Source: Collinsella aerofaciens
GTDB taxonomy: Bacteria > Actinomycetota > Coriobacteriia > Coriobacteriales > Coriobacteriaceae
Assembly: GCF_009876115.1 (NCBI RefSeq)
Contig: NZ_WWSY01000007.1
Span: 1-64,000, forward strand
Direction: 5' to 3'
DNA: 64,000 bases
Part shown: piece after piece, positions 57,344 through 64,000 of the stretch
How positions within the stretch are numbered: position 1 is the stretch's first letter
Layout of the letters: each line of letters starts with the position of its first letter
Program-made: the position numbers and the translations under genes
The notes under the pieces: generated by a model
Databases searched by the model: none
Seen by the model: the letters and a program-made list of their open reading frames with translations, nothing else
Told to the model about the DNA's origin: nothing

Positions 57344-57370
57344 AAAAAAGCTCCCGTTGTTGGGAGCTTT
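57344..57370 (-). terminator. Terminator of tRNA-Ser(CGA)
   Basis: A stem aagctccc/gggagctt with a T-tract on the minus strand. Confidence 0.8.
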
Positions 57371-57381
57371 CTCAACCAAAA

Positions 57382-57472
57382 TGGCGGAGGAGGAGGGATT
57401 CGAACCCTCGTGACCTTATACAGGCCAAACGGTTTTCGAGACCGCCGCATTCAACCACTCTGCCACCCCTCC
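57382..57472 (-). tRNA. tRNA-Ser(CGA)
   Basis: A 91-nt class II tRNA with long variable arm, acceptor ggagggg-type stem, anticodon loop CTCGAAA (CGA) and encoded CCA. Confidence 0.96.
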
Positions 57473-57487
57473 GCGTGGGGTAAAAAC

Positions 57488-57511
57488 AAAGCAGGCTCGA
57501 AGGCCTGCTTT
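57488..57511 (-). terminator. Terminator of tRNA-Ser(GGA)
   Basis: A stem aaagcaggc/gcctgcttt between the two tRNA-Ser genes, with a TTTGTTTTTA tail on the minus strand. Confidence 0.75.
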
Positions 57512-57520
57512 GGAATTAAC

Positions 57521-57611
57521 TGGCGGAGAGTCAGGGATTTGAACCCTGGAGACGCTTTTGACGCCTACACGATTTCCAATCGTGCTCCTTCGGCCACTCG
57601 GACAACTCTCC
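57521..57611 (-). tRNA. tRNA-Ser(GGA)
   Basis: A 91-nt class II tRNA with long variable arm, anticodon loop TTGGAAA (GGA), T-loop TTCAAAT and encoded CCA. Confidence 0.96.
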
Positions 57612-57627
57612 GTTAAATGCGAAAGTC

Positions 57628-57655
57628 AGTATACACGAGGAATCGCAAAGTGCAA
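57628..57655 (-). promoter_or_regulatory. Promoter of tRNA-Ser(GGA)
   Basis: TTGCAC and TATACT on the minus strand are 16 bases apart, and the -10 box ends 16 bases before the tRNA. Confidence 0.6.
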
Positions 57656-58116
57656 ACAGAAAAGTTGGCATTTTTTAAAACGCTTGGCCGTGCTTGGCGC
57701 TGCAGTGGGGCTTGAGGTCCCAAAAAACGGCTTCCGACCAGCGTGGTTGATCAACTCAATTGTTCAAAAAAGGGTATTCATAAGCGACTTGGCAATGAAT
57801 TTAAAAATCTTTGGGTGGTGCTGTGGGCCACTGGTATGCATTTTGCGACCACAGCCTTGTGCCCGTTGACCTGCGGCTTGGCTCAGCTTGTCCCCACGGC
57901 ACCGTATCTTGTCAACAGATCCGTCAAGCTTTTGGTCAGCATTTGGTTGGAATGCGCATGAAACGTCGTGTGAGTATGGGCATATGTGGAGGTCATGAGG
58001 TTGTAGCTGCATATTCTTGCAGCCTAGGAGGTTGAAAGATATTATTACCAAGTCTTTTCCTGCTTCAGGCGCACCTTCACGACCTGAAGCCACATTTGCC
58101 CAGAGGAGGTGACAAT
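57656..58116. other. Leader region of the rpsF operon
   Basis: No convincing gene is seen in this 460-bp stretch. It contains the TTGTCA...CAAGCTTTTGGTCAG motif (about 57909-57939) also found upstream of the adhesin gene, and an 8-bp hairpin gcttcagg/cctgaagc at 58062-58090. The latter lies just before the rpsF ribosome site and could be the S6:S18 feedback site known in rpsF leaders, though I cannot confirm its conserved bulge. Confidence 0.4.
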
Positions 58117-58410
58117 ATGAAGGCTTATGAACTGCTGTTCTTTGTTGACCCGTCGCTCGACCCCGAGACTCGTCTCGCTGTTATGAAGCGTATCGATACC
58201 ACGATCGCTGAGGGCGCTGGCAAGGTCGACTCCGTTGACGAGTGGGGCAAGCGCAAGCTCGCCTACGAGATCAACGACCTCACCGATGGTGACTACACCC
58301 TCATCAACTTCCACGCAGATCCTACCCAGATCGCCGAGCTTGATCGCGTCCTGCGCATCACCGACGCTGTGGTCCGCCACATGATCGTCCGTCGCGACGA
58401 CCAGGAGTAA
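58117..58410 (+). CDS. rpsF: Ribosomal protein S6
   Basis: The 97-residue product MKAYELLFFVDPSLDPE is bS6. It binds S18 in the platform of the 30S subunit. GGAGG precedes ATG 58117; an upstream frame is rejected. First gene of rpsF-ssb-rpsR-rplI. Confidence 0.98.
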   Translation: MKAYELLFFVDPSLDPETRLAVMKRIDTTIAEGAGKVDSVDEWGKRKLAYEINDLTDGDYTLINFHADPTQIAELDRVLRITDAVVRHMIVRRDDQE

Positions 58411-58458
58411 GACTGTCGTTTTGGACTGGGCTTGTGCCCCAAGAGGAAGTAGTGAGTT

Positions 58459-58911
58459 ATGAGCATCAATCGAGTGAACATCACCGGTAACCTCACCCGC
58501 GATCCCGAGCTGCGCGCCACCGCCGGCGGAACCCAGGTTCTGTCCTTTGGCGTCGCCGTGAACGATCGTCGCCGCAACGCGCAGACTGGCGAGTGGGAGG
58601 ACTATCCCAACTTTGTCGACTGCACTATGTTCGGCACCCGCGCCGAGGCCGTGAGCCGTTTCCTGGCAAAGGGAAACAAGGTCGCGATCGAGGGCAAGCT
58701 GCGCTACAGCTCTTGGGAGCGCGACGGCCAGCGCCGGAGCAAGCTTGAGGTCATCGTCGATGAGATCGAGTTTATGAGCTCCCGTGGTGGCCAGGGTGGC
58801 TACGACCAGGGCGGTTACGCCCCCGCAGCTCCCGCGCCCGCAGCACGTCCTGCCGCACCGGTGGCTACGCCGCCCGCGGTCGACGTCTACGATGAGGACA
58901 TCCCGTTCTAA
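58459..58911 (+). CDS. ssb: Single-stranded DNA-binding protein
   Basis: The 150-residue product has an OB fold (MSINRVNITGNLTRDPELR...VNDRRRNAQTGEWEDYPNFVDC), a Gly/Pro/Ala-rich linker and the acidic tip DEDIPF that recruits partner proteins. It sits between rpsF and rpsR as in many bacteria. Confidence 0.98.
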   Translation: MSINRVNITGNLTRDPELRATAGGTQVLSFGVAVNDRRRNAQTGEWEDYPNFVDCTMFGTRAEAVSRFLAKGNKVAIEGKLRYSSWERDGQRRSKLEVIVDEIEFMSSRGGQGGYDQGGYAPAAPAPAARPAAPVATPPAVDVYDEDIPF

Positions 58912-58983
58912 GGGTTGTTCACCTAGTTTTGAGTGAGAGGCGGCTTCGGTTCGCCGAAGTTGCCAAATGAAAGGTATTTTGAC

Positions 58984-59250
58984 ATGGCTAATGATTTTTC
59001 TGCACGTCAGCCGCGTCGTAAGTACTGCCAGTTCTGCAAGGAGAACACTGAGTTCATCGACTATAAGGACACTCAGCTTCTCCGTAAGTACATGACCGAC
59101 CGTGGCAAGATCAAGCCCCGTCGCGTCACTGGCGCTTGCACGCAGCATCAGCATGACATCGCCAACGCCATCAAGCGCGCCCGCGAGATGGCTCTCCTGC
59201 CGTACACCGTCCCCGTGGTTTCCTCTCGTGGCAACCGCGACCGCGGCTAA
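58984..59250 (+). CDS. rpsR: Ribosomal protein S18
   Basis: The 88-residue product is bS18 ([19 protein letters not shown]). Three cysteines and a histidine (YCQFC and GACTQH) make it the zinc-binding C+ form. ATG 58984 is chosen; the longer frame is upstream leader. Confidence 0.97.
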   Translation: MANDFSARQPRRKYCQFCKENTEFIDYKDTQLLRKYMTDRGKIKPRRVTGACTQHQHDIANAIKRAREMALLPYTVPVVSSRGNRDRG

Positions 59251-59265
59251 GAAGGGAGACGCATC

Positions 59266-59805
59266 ATGAAGGTTATTCTTCTCGATGAGATCAAGGGCAA
59301 GGGCGGCGAGGGTGACGTCGTAGAGGTCGCTCAGGGTTACGCTGAGAACTTCCTGTTCCCCAAGAAGCTCGCTGTTGCCGCCACCAAGGGCAACCTCAAG
59401 CAGCTTGACGAGCGTCGCAACAACATCGCCAAGCGCGAGGCCGTCCGTCTGGCTACCGCCAACGAGACCAAGGCTGCCTTCGAGGGCAAGACGGTCACCG
59501 TTGACGTCAAGGTCGGCGACGAGGGCATCCTCTTTGGCTCCGTTACCGCCGCTATGATCGCTGACGCCATCAAGGCTCAGCTCGGTATGGACATCGACCG
59601 CAAGCGCGTCGAGCTCGGTAAGCCCATCAAGGTTGCCGGTGCCCACACCGTTGCCATCTCGCTGTACCGCGAGATCAAGGCCGAGGTTGTCGTTCTCGTC
59701 GGCGTTACCGCCGAGGAGCTCGCTGCCGAGGCTGAGGTCGAGGAGGCCGCTGAGGTCGCCGAGGCCGAGACCGCCGAGGTCGAGACTGAGGCTGCTGCCG
59801 AGTAG
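59266..59805 (+). CDS. rplI: Ribosomal protein L9
   Basis: The 179-residue product is bL9 (MKVILLDEIKGKGGEGDVVEVAQGYAENFLFPKK in parts), with its N-terminal domain, connecting helix and C-terminal domain. A 30-residue Ala/Glu-rich tail (about 150-179) makes it longer than the usual 150. It ends the operon at a clear terminator. Confidence 0.97.
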   Translation: MKVILLDEIKGKGGEGDVVEVAQGYAENFLFPKKLAVAATKGNLKQLDERRNNIAKREAVRLATANETKAAFEGKTVTVDVKVGDEGILFGSVTAAMIADAIKAQLGMDIDRKRVELGKPIKVAGAHTVAISLYREIKAEVVVLVGVTAEELAAEAEVEEAAEVAEAETAEVETEAAAE

Positions 59806-59837
59806 CATTTGCTGCAACGCAACAATCTTGTTCTAAG

Positions 59838-59877
59838 AAGGGCGCTCTGGGAAACCAGGGCGCCCTTTTGTTTTTTG
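59838..59877 (+). terminator. Terminator of the rpsF operon
   Basis: A stem aagggcgctctgg/ccagggcgccctt with a T-rich tail. Confidence 0.9.
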
Positions 59878-60029
59878 CGCTGAGTGAGTGTCATGGTGAA
59901 CGTTGTGTCGAAGTCCTATATACAGGACCGTTCATCCGTTTGGTTCGGTGATGATTGGCGGCGCGCGGCGCGTTTTGGGACCGTGGCTGATACTATGGAT
60001 GCTCGCAAGCGATATGAATGAGGATGCTC

Positions 60030-61421
60030 ATGGCATATGACGATAGGGAGACCGGGTTGACGGTCGAGGACCGTGGTTCCAAGTTGGGTCTCCCCCAAAA
60101 CCAAGATGCAGAGGCCAATGTACTGGCCGCCATGCTGCTATCGCCCGAGGTAGTCGAAGAGGCCCAGGTCGAGCTGCAGCCCGATGACTTCTACCGGCCC
60201 ATTCATAAGACCATCTATACCGCGATGGTCGATATGTACAACAGCCGCATTCCCATCGACTCCATCTCGCTGATCGATTACCTGCGAAGCATCAACAAGC
60301 TCGATGCCGTGGGCGGCGAAGCGTACATTTTGGAGTTGATGGGTCAGACCCTGTCGCTCGTCAACTGGCAGCACCATGCCGCTATCGTTCGCCGCGATTC
60401 GATGCTGCGTGAGCTGATCGGCGCCACCAACGAGATCAACGCGCTGGCATACAACGCCCCCACCGACACCAAAGAGGTCGTGGAGCTGGCCGAGAGCAAG
60501 TTGCTCAAGGTCACGGCGCGCGAGGTCAAGTCGAGCTACAAGACGCTGACCGAGTTTATGGTCGAGGCCTATAACGAGGCCGAGGAAGTGTGCCAGGCCG
60601 GCGGCCAGGCTGCGGGCGTGCCCACGGGCTTCCCGTCGCTCGACCGCATGCTCATGGGTTTTCGCGAGGGCCAGCTCATCATCATCGGCGCCCGCCCTGC
60701 TGTGGGTAAGACGTCGTTCGCCCTGAACCTGGCGCTCAACGCCGCCGCCGCCGGTTATACCGTCGGCTTCTTCTCTCTGGAGATGTCGGGCAAGGAAATT
60801 GCCCAGCGTCTGATTTGCGCCTACGCCATGATTTCGATCAGTGACTTCCGCATGGGCCGTATTAGCCCCGAGCAGTGGGCCAATATCAACGAGGCCACGC
60901 AGACCTTGTCCAAGCTCGATATTCTGATTGACGATACGCCCGGCACCACAGTGACCGAGATTCGCGCCAAGAGCCGCCGCATGCTCCACAACAAGGAGAA
61001 GGCCATCATCATCCTGGACTACCTGCAGCTGGTGAGTCCTCCGCCGGGACGCCGCTCCGAGAGCCGTACCGTCGAGGTCTCCGAGATGTCGCGTGGTCTG
61101 AAGATCATGGCCAAGGAGCTCAAGATCCCGCTCATCGCGCTGTCGCAGCTCTCGCGTCAGGTCGAATCCCGTACCGGCAAGCGCCCGCAGCTTTCCGACC
61201 TTCGTGAATCGGGCTCCATCGAGCAGGACGCCGATATCGTTATGTTCTTGGACCGCTCCGCCGACGAGGCCGAAGCCTCGCGCGACGATCGACCCGACGA
61301 GGGCGTTACGCGTATCGTCGTGGCCAAGAACCGTTCGGGCCCGATCGGCGACGTCGACCTGATGTTCCTGCCGGCATCCACTAAGTTCTATGAGCTTGAT
61401 GGGGCACATGCCGAGGAGTAG
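60030..61421 (+). CDS. dnaB: Replicative DNA helicase
   Basis: The 463-residue DnaB has the N-terminal helical domain (LPQNQDAEANVLAAMLLSPEVVEEA) and the RecA-like domain with Walker A GARPAVGKTSF (about 221-231), Walker B IIILDYLQL and the LSRQVESR region. It unwinds DNA at the fork. ATG 60030 has GAGG six bases upstream; an ATG four codons earlier overlaps that site. Confidence 0.97.
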   Translation: MAYDDRETGLTVEDRGSKLGLPQNQDAEANVLAAMLLSPEVVEEAQVELQPDDFYRPIHKTIYTAMVDMYNSRIPIDSISLIDYLRSINKLDAVGGEAYILELMGQTLSLVNWQHHAAIVRRDSMLRELIGATNEINALAYNAPTDTKEVVELAESKLLKVTAREVKSSYKTLTEFMVEAYNEAEEVCQAGGQAAGVPTGFPSLDRMLMGFREGQLIIIGARPAVGKTSFALNLALNAAAAGYTVGFFSLEMSGKEIAQRLICAYAMISISDFRMGRISPEQWANINEATQTLSKLDILIDDTPGTTVTEIRAKSRRMLHNKEKAIIILDYLQLVSPPPGRRSESRTVEVSEMSRGLKIMAKELKIPLIALSQLSRQVESRTGKRPQLSDLRESGSIEQDADIVMFLDRSADEAEASRDDRPDEGVTRIVVAKNRSGPIGDVDLMFLPASTKFYELDGAHAEE

Positions 61422-61505
61422 GACAGGCGCCCGTTGCACGGGTATACTGGGAATGTTTTGTGCTTCTGCGTGCCGGCGTGGCGCGTAGACAGTCCATGAA
61501 TGTAA

Positions 61506-62801
<1,296 letters not shown>

Positions 62802-62822
62802 TCGGGACTATTTGGTTATTGC

Positions 62823-62868
62823 GATATACCCCTTTGCAGCCCGGACGGGCGGCCGAGGGGTATATTTG
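62823..62868 (+). terminator. Terminator of purA
   Basis: A stem atatacccct...aggggtatat with an inner GC helix lies 20 bp after the purA stop; a short T-run follows. Confidence 0.7.
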
Positions 62869-62919
62869 CTTGCAAAGGGCTCGCGCGGAGCGGGCCATTC
62901 ATCCATAGAGGAGGCACCC

Positions 62920-64000
62920 TTGAAGGCGGACACTCAAACCATCGACATCCTGTTGTTGGGCAGCGGCGGCCGTGAGCATGCTTTGGCAGCTAAGCTCGCA
63001 GCATCACCGCGCGCCGGGAAGCTCTACATCGCGCCGGGCAACGGCGGCACCGCGAGCTGTGGCGAGAACGTTGTTCTCGACGATTGCGATCCTGCGGCCG
63101 TGGCGGCGTTTGCGCAGAGCCACGGATGCGGACTCGTGGTAATTGGCCCCGAGGCTCCGCTCGTGGCGGGCGTGGCCGACGCCGTGCGCGCGGCGGGTAT
63201 TCCCTGCTTTGGCCCGGGTGCCGAGGGTGCCCAGATGGAGGGTTCCAAGCTGTTCTCCAAGCAGCTCATGGAGCGTGCGGGCATTCCGACGGCAGCCTAT
63301 GGTTCGTTTACCGACGAGGCTTCGGCTCTCGCCTACGTGCGCGAGCAGGGCGCTCCGCTGGTCGTGAAGGCCGACGGCCTTGCCGCGGGCAAGGGCGTTA
63401 TCGTGGCGACCGAACTTGAGCAGGCCGAGGAGGCCGTGCGCGAGTGCTTTGGCGGCACCTTTGGCGATGCCGGCAACACCGTGGTTATCGAGGAGATGCT
63501 CGTTGGTCCCGAGTGCTCGCTGCTCGCCTTTACCGACGGCAAGACCGTGCGCCCCATGGCCACCTCGCAGGACCACAAGCGCGCCCTCGAGGGCGACAAG
63601 GGCCCCAACACCGGCGGCATGGGCGTCTACAGCCCGGTGCCCATCGTGACCGACGAGGAGCACGCCACCATGGTGAAGGTCATGGAGCAGACCGTTGCCG
63701 ACCTCGCTGCCGAGGGCATCGACTACCGCGGCTGCCTGTATGGCGGCTTTATGCTCACGCCTGCCGGCCCCAAGGTGCTGGAGTTCAATGCCCGCTTTGG
63801 CGACCCCGAGACGCAGGTCGTGCTGCCGCGCCTTAAGAACGACCTGGTTGAGGTCATGCTCGCCTGCGCCAACTGCGAGCTCGATCAGATTGAGCTCGAC
63901 TGGCGTGACGAGTGGGCTGTGGCAGTTGTCCTGACGAGCGCGGGCTATCCCGGCAGCTACGAGAAGGGCAAGGTCATCACCGGTATCGCCGATGCCGAGG
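62920..64000 (+). CDS. purD: Phosphoribosylamine-glycine ligase (3' end beyond window)
   Basis: The frame is open from TTG 62920 to the window edge, giving 360 residues of a protein normally about 425 long. The ATP-grasp enzyme GARS is recognised from [13 protein letters not shown] (N-terminus), [62 protein letters not shown] and FNARFGDPE. It makes GAR from phosphoribosylamine and glycine. A GAGGAGG ribosome site sits just upstream of the TTG. Confidence 0.94.
   Translation, partial: MKADTQTIDILLLGSGGREHALAAKLAASPRAGKLYIAPGNGGTASCGENVVLDDCDPAAVAAFAQSHGCGLVVIGPEAPLVAGVADAVRAAGIPCFGPGAEGAQMEGSKLFSKQLMERAGIPTAAYGSFTDEASALAYVREQGAPLVVKADGLAAGKGVIVATELEQAEEAVRECFGGTFGDAGNTVVIEEMLVGPECSLLAFTDGKTVRPMATSQDHKRALEGDKGPNTGGMGVYSPVPIVTDEEHATMVKVMEQTVADLAAEGIDYRGCLYGGFMLTPAGPKVLEFNARFGDPETQVVLPRLKNDLVEVMLACANCELDQIELDWRDEWAVAVVLTSAGYPGSYEKGKVITGIADAE

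Noticed and set aside
57027..57413. A plus-strand frame through the 59-bp repeat into tRNA-Ser
   Set aside because: It translates a palindromic repeat and antisense tRNA sequence.
57743..57961. A 72-residue frame upstream of rpsF
   Set aside because: No ribosome site and no family; the region more likely holds leader and promoter elements.

Overview
The window looks like the chromosomal origin region of a Coriobacteriia actinobacterium, most probably Collinsella. This rests on the high GC content, on protein style (acidic GyrA extension, Vsr-fold nuclease of coriobacterial type, LPXTG pilins) and on gene order; no database search was possible. Replication genes centre on 30.1-33.8 kb. To the left, on the minus strand, lie rpmH-rnpA-yidD-yidC-khpB and rsmG-parA-parB. 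To the right, on the plus strand, lie an unusual ATPase gene, dnaA, dnaN, recF, a DciA-like gene, gyrB and gyrA. Coding direction diverges from this point, as expected for leading-strand bias at oriC. Likely origin sequences are the AT-rich dnaA-dnaN spacer and the spacer next to rpmH; three perfect parS sites sit between parA and rsmG.

Left part (1-24.9 kb): a traX gene bracketed by repeats beside tRNA-Lys; an M29 aminopeptidase; purC with a small membrane protein; an OmpR-type two-component system; a Tat lipoprotein with a TSCPD protein; purB; tRNA-Gly with a field of repeats; a thioester/CnaB surface adhesin; a degenerate M28-like membrane protein; tandem WYL regulators; dinG-ddl; and rlmN.

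Right part (41.6-64 kb): a 180-bp palindromic element; a tandemly duplicated tRNA-Ile/tRNA-Ala array; three small genes; typA; a three-gene pilus operon with no sortase in the window, a 10-C tract and flanking inverted palindromes; a bactofilin-like membrane protein; a TRIC channel; a repeat-flanked Vsr-fold nuclease gene beside two tRNA-Ser genes; the rpsF-ssb-rpsR-rplI operon; dnaB; purA; and purD, cut by the window edge.

The most unusual features are not classical genes. (1) Three tRNA genes (Lys, Gly, Ser-CGA) each have the same layout beyond their terminator: an inverted copy of the tRNA's own T-arm, a cluster of GC hairpins, then a direct copy of the tRNA 3' end. An accessory gene lies at each place. 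(2) Several palindromic elements look mobile. (3) DnaA has Asn in place of the nearly invariant Asp of its box-reading helix, and the origin is rich in a TTTTCAACA-type motif rather than TTATCCACA. (4) An ATPase with a Gln-rich linker and a winged helix sits directly upstream of dnaA. GyrA also carries Tyr at the quinolone-resistance serine position.
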